Assembly: GCA_050013835.1 (NCBI GenBank)
Contig: JBEKEM010000002.1
Coordinates: 1-64,000, forward strand
DNA from: Bog-793 sp050013835
GTDB taxonomy: Bacteria; Actinomycetota; Acidimicrobiia; Acidimicrobiales; Bog-793
DNA: 64,000 nucleotides
Reading direction: 5' to 3'
Part shown: positions 16,038-28,866 of the stretch, one piece after another
Position numbering within the stretch: the first letter of the stretch is position 1
How the letters are laid out: every line of letters starts with the position of its first letter
Made by a program: the position numbers and the translations under genes
Notes under the pieces: generated by a model
The model's input: only the letters and a program-made list of their open reading frames with translations
What the model was told of the DNA's origin: nothing
Database searches by the model: none

Positions 16038-17404
16038 CCGTCTGGTTCCCGCCAGTTTCGACGCCAGCTTGACGGGAGCGGGCTCCTGTGACGATGTGCC
16101 CCGCGGCGGTCGCCCTCCACTGCAAACCGACTCGGGTCGGCGACGAACCGGTCCCTGCACCGATCCGAGCAGAACACGTAGCTCGTCCCCACGCGCGACA
16201 GCTCCGCAGGGGCGTCGCCGAGACGCACCTGCATGCCGCACACCGGATCGGTCGCATAGCCGTGGCCAGCGCTGAAGAGTGCCCTGTTGCGGGCGAGCCA
16301 CCAGGCCGCGACGGCAAGCACGATGAATACGATGTCGAGGTAGGTCGTGTAGTTCCAGGCGAACTGGGCCGACCGCACGTGGATCGTCCGATTCGCCGGG
16401 ATCACGCCGAACAGCCCGAAGACCCCCTGCGTGGCGAGACCAGCGAGGACCATCACCACGTAGAGCAAGCTCACGACCCGCAGGGCCAGCCGCGCTCCGT
16501 AGTACCTCCGGTAGATGAGGATCAACGGCATCGCGATGAGATCAGCGAAGATAAATGAGATCACACCGCCGAAGCTGATCCCGCCCGACCAGAGTGCCGC
16601 GGCGAGCGGTACGTTCCCGATCGAGCATACGAAGCTGACCACCGCGATGAACGGCCCCACGAGGGCGTTCTCGAGGACCGTCCAAACCCCGTGCCCGTGG
16701 ACGAACAGGGCGTCCCAGACGTGGACGGGAACGAGAACGGCGAGGAACCCAGCCACCGTGTAGCCGACGACGAGCTCCCTGCGCAGCATGGTGAAGTCGG
16801 CGACGGCGTAAGCGGCGGCGTCCGAGAGCGCCGCCGGGGAGCGCAATCTCGCCGGCCACGTCGTCCTTTCGCCGTCACCCGCCGGCGCGCCGCCGTTCCC
16901 CGGGTCGCCCCCCGACCCGTTCGTCGACCCGTCCAGACGTCGCCGGGCAGCCTCGACGAGGGGCCCGCGCAGCACGAAACCGCCGGCGAGGGCGACGAGG
17001 GCGATCATGATCGGGCCGCCGACGAACTCCGCCGCCATGAACTGCCAGCCCAACAGGACGAGCATGACGATGCCCAGCTCGACGACGAGATTCGTCGAGG
17101 CGATCATGAAGACGAGCGCGGCGACGAAGTCCGCCCCCTTGGCGAAGAGCGACTTCGCCATCGCCGAGGCGGCGTAGGAGCAGCTCGACGAGGCCATACC
17201 GTAGCCGGCAGCCCGGGCGACGGCAGCCGGACCGTGGTTGCCGAGCTTGGCCTGCATCTGCGCTCTCGACACGAACGCCTGGACGAGGCCAGAAAAACAG
17301 AAACCGAGCACAAGCGCCCAGAGCGTTTCCCAGAACATGTAGATGCCCCCGCGCAGGCTGCGACCGACGTCGACAAGCGGGGAAATGGCAGCCAGGTGGA
17401 TCAC
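16034..17404 (-). CDS. permease with C-terminal YHS domain, CsoR operon
   Basis: This 456-residue protein belongs to the DUF318/ArsP-type permease family. It has two bundles of membrane helices separated by a Gly/Arg-rich loop (about residues 150-190). The first bundle has a Cys-containing SSCSYAASAMAKSL motif, the second VCSIGNVPLAAALWSGGISFGGVISFIFADL. After the last helix a YHS domain (DPVCGMQVRL, then YVFCSDRCRDRF) could bind metal. It starts with GTG overlapping the csoR stop (GTGA). With a CsoR-type operator upstream, a copper or related soft-metal efflux role is likely but inferred. Confidence 0.8.
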   Translation of the reverse strand: MIHLAAISPLVDVGRSLRGGIYMFWETLWALVLGFCFSGLVQAFVSRAQMQAKLGNHGPAAVARAAGYGMASSSCSYAASAMAKSLFAKGADFVAALVFMIASTNLVVELGIVMLVLLGWQFMAAEFVGGPIMIALVALAGGFVLRGPLVEAARRRLDGSTNGSGGDPGNGGAPAGDGERTTWPARLRSPAALSDAAAYAVADFTMLRRELVVGYTVAGFLAVLVPVHVWDALFVHGHGVWTVLENALVGPFIAVVSFVCSIGNVPLAAALWSGGISFGGVISFIFADLIAMPLILIYRRYYGARLALRVVSLLYVVMVLAGLATQGVFGLFGVIPANRTIHVRSAQFAWNYTTYLDIVFIVLAVAAWWLARNRALFSAGHGYATDPVCGMQVRLGDAPAELSRVGTSYVFCSDRCRDRFVADPSRFAVEGDRRGAHRHRSPLPSSWRRNWREPDG

Positions 17405-17688
17405 GACCGCACCAACCGGGCGATCGCCGCCGAAGCCTCGTCGATCTTCGCCTCGGCCTCCGCCCCGCCCTCGGCCACGGCGTGGGCGACGCAGTGCGAC
17501 AGATGCTCGCTCACCAACGCCAGCGCGACGGCCTGCAGGGCACGCGTCGTCGCCGCGATCTGGTCGAGCACATCGATGCAGTAGCGGTTTCCCGCGACCA
17601 TGCTCTGCAGCCCGCGGATCTGGCCCTCGATCCGCCGCAGCCGCCGCTGGATGGCTGCCTTCTCGTCGACGTAGCCCGGTGTCATCAT
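17401..17688 (-). CDS. csoR: CsoR-family copper-sensing repressor
   Basis: This is a 95-residue all-helical DUF156-type repressor. Metal-binding positions fit CsoR: Cys37 in NRYCIDVL, then His62 and Cys66 in EHLSHCVAH (C-H-C). Copper(I) binding releases it from DNA. It is the first gene of an operon with the permease. A GGATA...TATCC operator lies 25 bases upstream, consistent with autoregulation. GAGGAGG precedes the double ATG. Confidence 0.92.
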   Translation of the reverse strand: MMTPGYVDEKAAIQRRLRRIEGQIRGLQSMVAGNRYCIDVLDQIAATTRALQAVALALVSEHLSHCVAHAVAEGGAEAEAKIDEASAAIARLVRS

Positions 17689-17712
17689 CGTGGTCCGTCC
17701 TCCTCATGGCGA

Positions 17713-17735
17713 GGATATACCCATGGGGGGTATCC
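17713..17735. promoter_or_regulatory. CsoR-type operator
   Basis: The segment GGATATACCC-ATG-GGGGGTATCC is an imperfect inverted repeat with arms complementary at 8 of 10 positions. The centre has the TACCC...GGGTA pattern of CsoR boxes. It lies directly upstream of csoR, between its promoter region and ribosome site. Confidence 0.75.
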
Positions 17736-17796
17736 AGTTCCGACGGGATGGGTGCGCCACCACGGCGGCGCAGCGGTGGTCGGAGGGGCCAGGGCC

Positions 17797-18393
17797 TCAG
17801 AGCCGGTGGGCGCGGACAAGTGTGTCGATCGCCACGAACTCACCGTCCGGGGTGCCGACCACCCGATCCACGTGCTCGGCCCGCTCGATCTCGAGCACCC
17901 CGACGAGGTCGCCCGCCACGTCCTCCGGCCGGTAGAGGACCCCGGGATCCTGCGGGCCGCCGTAACCGCCGGCCAGGTTGGCGAGGGCGTGGCCGACGAC
18001 GAGCATCGTCCCGCCGGCAGCGACCGAGGCGGCCATCCGCGCGAGGACCTGGTGGCGAAGATCCGCAGGCAGTTGCAGGTACAGCACCACGACGAGGTCG
18101 TAGCGGTCCGGCGTCTCCCAGCTAGCGAGATCGCCCTCGACCCACTCCACGGCCACGCCGCGCGCCGTCGCCAGGCGGCGGGCCTTGTCCAGGCCGACGG
18201 GGGAGAAGTCGACGCCGACGACCCGCCAGCCCTGCTCGGCAAGCCAGATAGCGTTGCGACCCTCGCCGCAGGCGACATCGAGGGCCGTCCCGGGTTTGAG
18301 CCCCGGGATCTCCTCCGCGAGGAAGCGGTTGGGGCCCGCGCCCCACACGAGCTCGCTGCCGCCGTAGCGATCGTCCCAGGAACGGCTGTCCAT
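17797..18393 (-). CDS. class I SAM-dependent methyltransferase (TehB-like)
   Basis: This 198-residue methyltransferase has motif I LDVACGEGRNAIWLAEQGWRV (about residues 41-61), the acidic end of strand 2 in VVGVDFSP and the post-motif VEGDLASW. The opening WDDRYGGSELVWG is typical of TehB-like enzymes that methylate tellurite or thiols. The ATG at 18393 is chosen because it begins the conserved WDDRY block. It stands next to the copper-responsive operon on the same strand but separated by more than 100 bases. Confidence 0.8.
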   Translation of the reverse strand: MDSRSWDDRYGGSELVWGAGPNRFLAEEIPGLKPGTALDVACGEGRNAIWLAEQGWRVVGVDFSPVGLDKARRLATARGVAVEWVEGDLASWETPDRYDLVVVLYLQLPADLRHQVLARMAASVAAGGTMLVVGHALANLAGGYGGPQDPGVLYRPEDVAGDLVGVLEIERAEHVDRVVGTPDGEFVAIDTLVRAHRL

Positions 18394-18590
18394 CAGCACC
18401 GCTTCTGCCCACCTCGGCTCGACATGGACGGGCAGCACAGGTTAGCGGCGAGACGGTTCCACCTCGCTGGCGGCGGCGCGGCAGTTCGGCGGGCGTCGAG
18501 ACGTCCCGGCGGACTGAACCTTCCGCGGGCGCGCTCGCTCGGCGAGAATCACCCTGCCCGCACACGATCACGGAGAGGGGCGATGACTTG

Positions 18591-18878
18591 ATGGGCCAAA
18601 GTGCCAGCCCGGACATCCGCGCCCACGTCATCGTTCGCGGCCGGGTTCAGAACGTATTCTTCCGGGCCTCGTGCCGGAGAGAGGCGACCCGCCTCGGTCT
18701 CAGCGGCTTCGTCTCCAACCTGCGCGACGGTCGGGTCGAGGGCGTATTCGAAGGTGAGGCGGACGCCGTGCGCGATGCCGTCGAGTGGTGCCGCCACGGC
18801 CCACCCGACGCCGTCGTCGAGTCGATCGAGGTGACCTTCGAGGAGCCCGTGGGCGAGACCGGGTTCCGGGTCCGCTGA
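18591..18878 (+). CDS. acyP: acylphosphatase
   Basis: This enzyme hydrolyses acyl phosphates. The 95 residues carry the active-site arginine in GRVQNVFFR and asparagine in GFVSNLRDGRVEG. The loop usually written VQGVFFR has Asn in place of Gly. A GGAGAGG sequence lies upstream of the ATG. The gene stands alone between a methyltransferase and an ABC transporter. Confidence 0.92.
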   Translation: MGQSASPDIRAHVIVRGRVQNVFFRASCRREATRLGLSGFVSNLRDGRVEGVFEGEADAVRDAVEWCRHGPPDAVVESIEVTFEEPVGETGFRVR

Positions 18879-19026
18879 ACGGCGGCGCCACCACGCCGCG
18901 AACCGGCTGCGATCCCCCCTTCCCGCGATGCCACACCCCGGTCCGCGCGGCGAGCGGGCACGAACTCGAACCTTCTTGGGGCGAAAGTCTCTTTGGCTGA
19001 CGCCAGGTCGATGAAAGGATGACCCC

Positions 19027-20007
19027 GTGGAATCCGCCATCGAGGTCGAGGGGCTCGTCAAGCACTTCGCGCAGGTCCACGCGGTCGACGGCGTCAGCTT
19101 CGACGTCGCTCCGGGCACCGTCTTCGGCCTGCTCGGGCCCAACGGCTCAGGCAAGACGACGATCGTGCGGATCCTCTCCACGATCCTGCGCCCCGACGCC
19201 GGCAGCGCCCGGGTGCTGGGCCGCGACGTGGTCCACCGGGCCGACGAAGTGCGCTACCTGATCGGCCTCGCCGGCCAGTTCGCGGCCATCGACCCCAATC
19301 TCACCGGGGCGGAGAACCTGCGGCTCACGGGTCGGCTCGCCCAACTGCCAGGGAAGGTCGCGCGGACCCGCGCCTACGACCTGCTCGACCGGTTCGAGCT
19401 CCGGGACGCCGCCGATCGCCCGACGCGGACCTACTCGGGTGGTATGCGGCGGCGCCTCGACGTGGCGGCGGCCCTCGTGCAACGGCCCCCGGTCGTGTTC
19501 CTCGACGAGCCGACGACCGGACTCGACCTCCACAGCCGCAACGAGCTCTGGGACATGATCCGGGAGCTCGTGGCCGACGGAGCGACGGTGCTGCTCACGA
19601 CCCAGTACCTCGAGGAGGCCGATCGCCTGGCCGACCGGGTGGTCGTCATGAGCGAAGGCCGCGTCATCGCCTCCGACACGCCCGCGGCGCTCAAGTCCCA
19701 GCTCGGGAACACGGTGCTCGAGATCAGCCTGAACAACGAAGCCGAGGCGGTCCTGGCCGCACGGCTCCTCGCCGAGGCGACGGGGATCACCGCGGACCGG
19801 GAAGGGACCGTCGTGCGCCTCAGCTCGGCCGACGGGACCCGCGTGCTCCTCGAGACCGTGCGGTCGCTCAACGAGAACGACGTCGCGCCGGCGACGCTCA
19901 CCGTCCGCGAGCCGAGTCTCGACGACGTGTTCCTCGCACTGACCGGGAAGCACACGACGGCGGACGAGACCGACACCGGAACGTCGGCCGGAAGGAGCCG
20001 ACGATGA
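19027..20007 (+). CDS. ABC exporter ATPase (DrrA-type)
   Basis: This 326-residue ATPase powers the adjacent permease. Walker A is GPNGSGKTT (about residues 38-46), the signature YSGGMRRRLD (about 137-146) and Walker B VVFLDEPTTGLD (about 157-168). A C-terminal domain of about 90 residues ending PSLDDVFLALTGK is typical of the daunorubicin-resistance DrrA group. It starts with GTG and ends in an ATGA overlap with the permease gene. The substrate is unknown; drugs or lipids are usual. Confidence 0.92.
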   Translation: MESAIEVEGLVKHFAQVHAVDGVSFDVAPGTVFGLLGPNGSGKTTIVRILSTILRPDAGSARVLGRDVVHRADEVRYLIGLAGQFAAIDPNLTGAENLRLTGRLAQLPGKVARTRAYDLLDRFELRDAADRPTRTYSGGMRRRLDVAAALVQRPPVVFLDEPTTGLDLHSRNELWDMIRELVADGATVLLTTQYLEEADRLADRVVVMSEGRVIASDTPAALKSQLGNTVLEISLNNEAEAVLAARLLAEATGITADREGTVVRLSSADGTRVLLETVRSLNENDVAPATLTVREPSLDDVFLALTGKHTTADETDTGTSAGRSRR

Positions 20008-20825
20008 GCCTCGGCACCGCAGGCCTCGGCGCAAGGGTCGTGCCGCACCCCTACCGGCTCACCCGTCCCTTCCGGGACTCCCTGTCGGCCGGCAGCCGCA
20101 ACCTGATCGCCTACTGGAGGGTCCCCTCCCTGCTCGTCTTCTCGACGATCCAGCCGATCATCTTCGTCCTCATGTTCCGCTACGTGTTCGGCGGCGTCGT
20201 CGGGCTCGCCGGTCTCATCCCCTATCCCTACGTCGACTACCTGATGCCCGGCATCTTCGTCCAGACGACGGTATTCGGCGCCATCGGTACGTCGATCGGG
20301 CTCGCCACGGACCTGCAGAGCGGGCTGCTCGAACGGTTCCGCTCGCTCCCGATGTCCCGCTCCGCCGTCCTCGCGGGCCGCACCCTCGCCGACCTCGTGC
20401 GCAACGTCTTCGTCGCGGCCCTCATGGTGGGGATGGGCTTCGCCGTCGGCTTCCGGATCCGGGCCGGCGTGCCCGGCCTTATCGCCGCCATGCTCCTCGT
20501 GCTGTTCTTCGGTTACGCGCTCTCGTGGGTTTTCGCCTCGGTCGGCCTCATGACCGGCGACCCCGAGACGGCCCAGGCCGCCGCCTTCCCGGTCATGGCC
20601 CCGCTCGTCTTCGCCTCTTCAGCCTTCGTCCCGGTGACCGCCATGCCCGGCTGGCTCCAAGCCTTCGCCGCCCACCAGCCGGTCTCGGTCACCGTGACCG
20701 CCGTCCGGGCGCTCTGCGTCGGCGGGCCGACGGCGACGAGCGTGCTCGAGGCCATCGCCTGGAGCATCGGCATCCTCGTCGTCTTCGGCCCGCTCGCGGT
20801 GCTCCGCTACCGGCGGGCGGCCTGA
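20004..20825 (+). CDS. ABC-2 type exporter permease (DrrB-type)
   Basis: This is a 273-residue integral membrane protein with six predicted helices and the ABC-2 signature region AAAFPVMAPLVFASSAFVPVTAMPGWLQAFAAHQPVS near residue 195. It forms the channel for the upstream ATPase, and the ATGA overlap implies coupled translation. No regulator gene is adjacent. Confidence 0.92.
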   Translation: MSLGTAGLGARVVPHPYRLTRPFRDSLSAGSRNLIAYWRVPSLLVFSTIQPIIFVLMFRYVFGGVVGLAGLIPYPYVDYLMPGIFVQTTVFGAIGTSIGLATDLQSGLLERFRSLPMSRSAVLAGRTLADLVRNVFVAALMVGMGFAVGFRIRAGVPGLIAAMLLVLFFGYALSWVFASVGLMTGDPETAQAAAFPVMAPLVFASSAFVPVTAMPGWLQAFAAHQPVSVTVTAVRALCVGGPTATSVLEAIAWSIGILVVFGPLAVLRYRRAA

Positions 20826-20838
20826 GAGGACCTGTGCA

Positions 20839-20859
20839 GCGCCGGATGAGCGCCGGCGC
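20839..20859. terminator. hairpin between convergent genes
   Basis: GCGCCGG and CCGGCGC form a perfect 7-bp stem with a 7-base loop. It lies between the ABC permease and the oppositely directed DHOD-like gene and could terminate both. There is no T-run, as is usual in GC-rich genomes. Confidence 0.4.
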
Positions 20860-20877
20860 GGATGACGACCTTGCGGA

Positions 20878-21887
20878 CTACCAGGGCCCGTAGTCGCTCA
20901 TGTTGGCGGCGCGCAGCGCCCCGACGTAGCCCGCCCGCTCGTAGTCGGCACCGTCCGCCTCGGCCGGCACGGCGAGCCGCCCTCGCACCGCGGCCAGGTT
21001 CTCGAATCCCTTGCGGTCCATCCAGTCCGCCAGGCCGTCGAGAAGCACCGCCGTGTACTCGGGACCGTGCCGCAGGAGCGCCGAGGCCGACATCACGACG
21101 TCCGCGCCGGCAAGCAGGAACTTGGCCACGTCATCGGGTTCCTCGACACCAGTCGTTGCCGCCAGGTCGGCGTGGACCCGCCCGTACAGGAGGGAGATCC
21201 ACGTGCGGGGCAGGCGCGCCTCGCTCGGGTGCGACAGGCCGATCTGGGGCACGACGGCGAGCGTCTCGGCATCGATGTCGGGTTGCAGGAACCGGTTGAA
21301 CAACACCAGGGCATCGGCACCGGCCTCGTCGAGACGCACCGCCATCGCCCCGGTCGAGCTGAAGTGCGGGCCCAGTTTCACCGCGACGGGCACGCTGACC
21401 GCCTCTTTCACGCTGCGGAGCACGTCGACGTGGCGGTCCTCGACCTCACGGGCGGAGACACGGGTGTTGCCGGGGAGGTAGTAGATGTTGAGCTCGATGG
21501 CGGCTGCCCCGGCGTCCTGCATCCGGCGCGCGTAGTCGACCCAGCCTCCGGGGGTGACCCCGTTGAGGCTCCCCAGCACGGGGATCTCGACGGCCGCCGC
21601 GGCCCGTTCGAGCACGCTCAGGTAGTGACGCGGACCCGGCTCCTCCTCGGTCGCCTCCGGGAAGTACGAGAGCGACTCGGCGAAGCTCTCGGTGCCGGCC
21701 TCGACGAGCCGCGCGTTCTCGGCCGCCTCCCGGCGCACTTGCTCCTCGAACAGCGAGTAGAGGACCACGGCGCCGATCCCCGCGTCGGCCAGGCGCCGCA
21801 CGCCGTCGACGGTCCACGACAGCGGCGAGGCCGAAGCGACGAGCGGATTGCGCAGCTCCAACCCCATGTAGCTCGTCGCGAGGTCCA

Positions 21888-21888
<1 letters not shown>
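20878..21888 (-). CDS. dihydroorotate dehydrogenase-like flavoprotein
   Basis: This 336-residue TIM-barrel protein starts MDLATSYMGLELRNPLVASASPL, the form seen in PreA/PyrD-type dehydrogenases. ELNIYYLPGN, VAVKLGPHFSS and the FMN phosphate-site region VMSASALLRHG are visible. It is the third gene of an operon with pyruvate:ferredoxin oxidoreductase, overlapping that stop by one base (TGATG). The usual DHOD active-site Ser or Cys segment is not obvious, so the substrate is uncertain. A ferredoxin-linked redox reaction is an inference from context. Confidence 0.85.
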
Positions 21889-25457
<3,569 letters not shown>

Positions 25458-25458
25458 C

Positions 25459-27093
25459 TCAAATCGCCTCCGCCACCATCTCGATCGCATGAACCGGACA
25501 CTGTTCGAAACACGCCCCGCAACCCGTACAGCGGTCGTAGTTGAACCGGTACCGGTTTCCGACGCCGAGCTTGATCACGGCGTCTTCCGGGCAAGAGCCG
25601 AGGCAGCCGTCGCATTCGAAGCAGTTACCGCAGGACAGGCACCGGCCCGCCTCGTACACCGCCTCCTCGGCGGACAGACCGCCGACAACCTCGTCGAAGT
25701 CGGCGACGCGTTCCTCGGGCGCGAGCTCCGGCTGCTGACGCCGGGCGTTGTCACCGAAATACCAAAGGTGCAACCGGTCAAATGCCGCCAGTTCGTGCTT
25801 CGCCGCAACCACCCCGTCGGCGCCCTTGAGCCATCGGTCGATGTGGCGGGCGGCTTTCTTCCCGTGGCCGACCCCGACCGTGACCGTGCGCTCGCTCGGC
25901 ACCATGTCGCCGCCCGCGAACAGCCCGGGGGACCCGGTTTCCATCGAGGTCGACACCTTCACGGTGCCGTCCTTTTCAAACTCCACGCCCGGTACCCGGT
26001 GGAGGAATTCCGTGTCGGTCTCCTGCCCGAGCGCCAGGATCACGGTGTCCGCCGAAAGCGTCTCGAACCGGCCGGTCGGCTGCGGGAAGCCCGACTCGTC
26101 GAGCTCCATCACCTCGACCTGCATCTCGGAGCCGTCCATCTCCTTGATCGTGCGCAGCCAGTTGATGCGCACACCCTCGCGCTCGGCATCCTCGGCCTCT
26201 TCGGCGTGGGCGGGCATCTGCTCGCGAGTGCGCCGGTAGACGATCAGCGCTTCGTCGGCGCCGAGCCTCTTGGCAACCCGGGCGGCGTCCATCGCGGTGT
26301 TGCCACCGCCGTAGACGGCGACGCGGCGACCGATCACCGGCCGCTCACCCGAGGCGACGCTGCGCAGGAACGAGACCGCGTCCAGCATCGGCCCGGTGTC
26401 TCGGGCCGGGATGTCGACTCGCCGGGACAGGTGGGCTCCGACAGCGACGAAGACGGCGTCGAAACTTCCTTCCCGTTTCTCGGCAACGAGATCATCCACC
26501 TTGTGCTGGCCGGTCATCTTCACGCCGAGTGCCGAGATCCGGGAGAGCTCGGCGGTCAGCACATCTCGGGGCAGGCGGTAGGACGGGATGCCGTACCGCA
26601 TCATCCCGCCGGGTTCGGCTCCCGCGTCCCGGATCTCGACCTCGTGGCCGAACCGGGCGAGGTGGTAGGCCGCCGAGAGCCCGCTGGGGCCCGCTCCGAT
26701 CACGAGCACCCGCTTGCCGCTGCGGACCGCCGGCGGATCGAACTGCCAGCCCTTCTCGAGCGCGAGGTCCCCGAGGAACCGCTCGACTGAATGGATCGAC
26801 ACGGCGCTGTCGAGGTTGGCCCGGTTGCAGACGCTCTCGCACGGGTGATAGCAGACCCTCCCGTGGACCGCCGGCAGCGGGTTGTTGGTGACGAGCTCGC
26901 GCCAGGCCTGCTCGTGGCGACCCGCCAGGATGTGTGACAGCCAGGCCTGGATGTTCTCGCCGGCCGGGCACCCGGCGTTGCAGGGTGGCAGTAGGTCGAG
27001 GTACACCGGGCGCCGCTCTCGAACGGGGCCGGAGTGAGTTCGCCCGTGTGTCAGGTCCGGCAACATCGCAACGTCCCACAACCGGCTGCTCAT
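25459..27093 (-). CDS. GltD-like FAD oxidoreductase with ferredoxin domain
   Basis: This 544-residue protein resembles the small subunit of glutamate synthase. The N-terminal Cys-rich motif CNAGCPAGENIQAW and CYHPCESVCNR bind Fe-S clusters. Two Rossmann folds follow (VLVIGAGPSGLSAAYHLA and VAVYGGGNTAMDAARVA), and FAGGD binds FAD. The C-terminus carries a ferredoxin-like part with CLSCGNCFECDGCLGSCP and CTGCGACFEQCP. It probably transfers electrons between NAD(P)H and ferredoxin, feeding or draining the adjacent pyruvate oxidoreductase. The start has AAAGGAG upstream; a GTG 12 bases earlier is less likely. Confidence 0.9.
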   Translation of the reverse strand: MSSRLWDVAMLPDLTHGRTHSGPVRERRPVYLDLLPPCNAGCPAGENIQAWLSHILAGRHEQAWRELVTNNPLPAVHGRVCYHPCESVCNRANLDSAVSIHSVERFLGDLALEKGWQFDPPAVRSGKRVLVIGAGPSGLSAAYHLARFGHEVEIRDAGAEPGGMMRYGIPSYRLPRDVLTAELSRISALGVKMTGQHKVDDLVAEKREGSFDAVFVAVGAHLSRRVDIPARDTGPMLDAVSFLRSVASGERPVIGRRVAVYGGGNTAMDAARVAKRLGADEALIVYRRTREQMPAHAEEAEDAEREGVRINWLRTIKEMDGSEMQVEVMELDESGFPQPTGRFETLSADTVILALGQETDTEFLHRVPGVEFEKDGTVKVSTSMETGSPGLFAGGDMVPSERTVTVGVGHGKKAARHIDRWLKGADGVVAAKHELAAFDRLHLWYFGDNARRQQPELAPEERVADFDEVVGGLSAEEAVYEAGRCLSCGNCFECDGCLGSCPEDAVIKLGVGNRYRFNYDRCTGCGACFEQCPVHAIEMVAEAI

Positions 27094-27133
27094 GACTGTT
27101 TCCACTCCTTTTGCGCCATGGAGGTCAAGCTAG

Positions 27134-27156
27134 CTGGCCGGGTACACCCCGGCCAG
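27134..27156. promoter_or_regulatory. hairpin in leader of the oxidoreductase operon
   Basis: CTGGCCGGG and CCCGGCCAG form a perfect 9-bp stem around TACAC, 40 bases before the GltD-like start. It could be an operator or an mRNA structure. I see no second hairpin that would make a clear attenuator. Confidence 0.35.
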
Positions 27157-27556
27157 GGAATAAGGACCCTGACCTCCAATCCGGACGCGTGTCAGCTACG
27201 CGAATCCAACTGGACCGGGGGGCGACGTGACCCCCCGAAACTGACCTTCGATCCGTCCCGGTTCCCGTCTGGGGGTGACGGGCGCCGACTCCGCCGGGAG
27301 GGCGATCCCTGGCAGCTCCCATCGGTAAGCCACCCTGCGAACGGGCGTGAACTTCTCGAGGCTGCCAGCTGTCCGGGCCAGACACTCGTGGCACAGCGTC
27401 TTTCTTCTTTCTTCCTGGCACGTCCGTGCGACGTCTGGCTCCCGGTCCATCGGCGGTCGCGGCCTCGCCGCGTCGTTCTCAAGCGCCGGACGCGGTGCCC
27501 TCCTTGCCCCTGAAGGAGACCTCAGCGAGTCGCTGCGGCGAGCTCGGCGTCGCGCA
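27157..27556. other. gene-poor region upstream of the oxidoreductase operon
   Basis: No gene is recognisable. A G-rich/C-rich inverted repeat (stem CGGGGGG, 27216-27237) is present. The overlapping frames have erratic codon use. Promoter elements for the minus-strand operon are expected here but I see no convincing hexamers. Confidence 0.4.
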
Positions 27557-27811
27557 TCAGACGCCTCGTGGATCAGATGGTTCGCGCCGCCGGTCAACGC
27601 CCGTGTCCGGCCCTTCGCCGGTGTCGACCATGTCCTGGGCCACCTCGCGGAGCTTGCGGTTGAGGCGCTGCGAGGCCCGGCGCCGGATGTCGAGGGCCCC
27701 GTCTCCGGTGAGGAGTTCGCGCTCCTTGAGGGTGCCTTGCGCGTGACTGATCAACTCACGGAGCCGAACGCCTACCGCACTCAGTGGCGGTGTCCACCGT
27801 GTCCGTGGCAT
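27557..27811 (-). pseudogene. ANTAR-domain remnant
   Basis: On the minus strand, ISHAQGTLKERELL, then IRRRASQRLNRKLREVAQDMVDTG, aligns with the ANTAR RNA-binding domain, whose usual form is IGQAKGxLMER...LLRR(H/Y)AxxxNxKLRDVAxxVV. The normal GAF or receiver domain before it is missing; the frame opens only 15 residues upstream, within the tail of the next gene. It is either a stand-alone short ANTAR protein or, more likely, the end of a lost antiterminator gene. Confidence 0.5.
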
Positions 27812-28866
27812 TGAACGACCTGGCCCGGTCCCGTCGGACCTGATGGCCCGGTCGCCCCTGATGGCCCGGTCGCCCTTGGGAAGCCTGATCCCTGGCCGTG
27901 GTGGCCCGACCCCCCACCGAAGCCGAATCCGCCAAAGCCGTGGCCGGAGTGCTTCCGCTGGCCGAAGCCGACCAGTCCATTCCTCATGCTTCCCGCAATG
28001 ACCACGACGGTCGCTGTCACTGTCGTTCCCGACGTCGTGCCGAAGACGCCGACGATCTCGCCCGTCGTCACATTGTCGAGCGTGGGACTGGACACGCCGT
28101 GCTCGGCGTAGGCCGTCGTCGCCGTGACGTCGACCGTCATCGTTGTCCCGCCCCAGCTCGTGACCGTGAAGCCCGTCGATGTCGGGGTGGCGTTGACGAC
28201 ACCCGCTGTCGCGAGGTGTCCGTGAAGCACCAGGTGCGCGATGACGACCCCATTCGCGGTCACCGTCGTCCCGTCGGTCGTGCCGTAGACGGCGACGAGC
28301 ACGCCGGGAACCACGTCATCGAGCGACGCGCTGGACGCGCCGCGTTCGAAGTAGGTCGTCGTCGCCGTCACGTCCACGGTCAACTTGGCGCCTGACGGGG
28401 TCGTGATGGTGAAGCTGTCGTCGGCCGGCGCACTCGTGACGACTCCGGCGGCGACGGGTTTTCCGTTGTCGAGTCTTGGTACCCGGATGCTGACCTCAGC
28501 CGCAGTCACCGTCGTCCCGGAGACCGTACCGAACACGACAACAAGCTCGCCCTGCGTCACGTTGTCGAGGGTGGGACTGGACACGCCGCGCTCGGCGTAG
28601 ACCGTCGTCGACGTCACATCCACGATCACGGTCGTACCGGAGCGCGTCGTGATCGGGAAGGCGTCGTCGACGGGGGCAGTCACGACGGTGCCCGCGGCGA
28701 CCGGGCGACCTCCGGGGCCCTTGCCGTGGTACGACGGCTTGCTCGACGCGGCCGCGACGCCCGAGAGGACTGAGAAAAGCCCCATCACCAACCCGACAGC
28801 GACGCACACGCACACGGCAGACGTGAAGACCCGCCCTTCACGGAGAGCTTCACCAGAGCGAGGCAT
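27781..28866 (-). CDS. secreted DUF5666-like triple-repeat protein with collagen-like tail
   Basis: This 361-residue protein has a signal peptide ending near residue 40. Three repeats of about 80 residues follow, each running from AAGxVxxAP to GTTVTAxxVxI (DUF5666-type beta modules). The C-terminus is His/Gly-rich and contains GPSGATGPSGPTGPG, a short collagen-like Gly-x-y run, then HGHGGHRH. GGAGGT precedes the ATG. The His-rich end could bind metal. The long repeats make it prone to internal recombination. Function is unknown. Confidence 0.75.
   Translation of the reverse strand: MPRSGEALREGRVFTSAVCVCVAVGLVMGLFSVLSGVAAASSKPSYHGKGPGGRPVAAGTVVTAPVDDAFPITTRSGTTVIVDVTSTTVYAERGVSSPTLDNVTQGELVVVFGTVSGTTVTAAEVSIRVPRLDNGKPVAAGVVTSAPADDSFTITTPSGAKLTVDVTATTTYFERGASSASLDDVVPGVLVAVYGTTDGTTVTANGVVIAHLVLHGHLATAGVVNATPTSTGFTVTSWGGTTMTVDVTATTAYAEHGVSSPTLDNVTTGEIVGVFGTTSGTTVTATVVVIAGSMRNGLVGFGQRKHSGHGFGGFGFGGGSGHHGQGSGFPRATGPSGATGPSGPTGPGQVVQCHGHGGHRH

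Noticed and set aside
27216..27237. G-rich/C-rich inverted repeat as a terminator
   Set aside because: The stem is short, has no T-run and is not placed after a gene end; a role is unclear.
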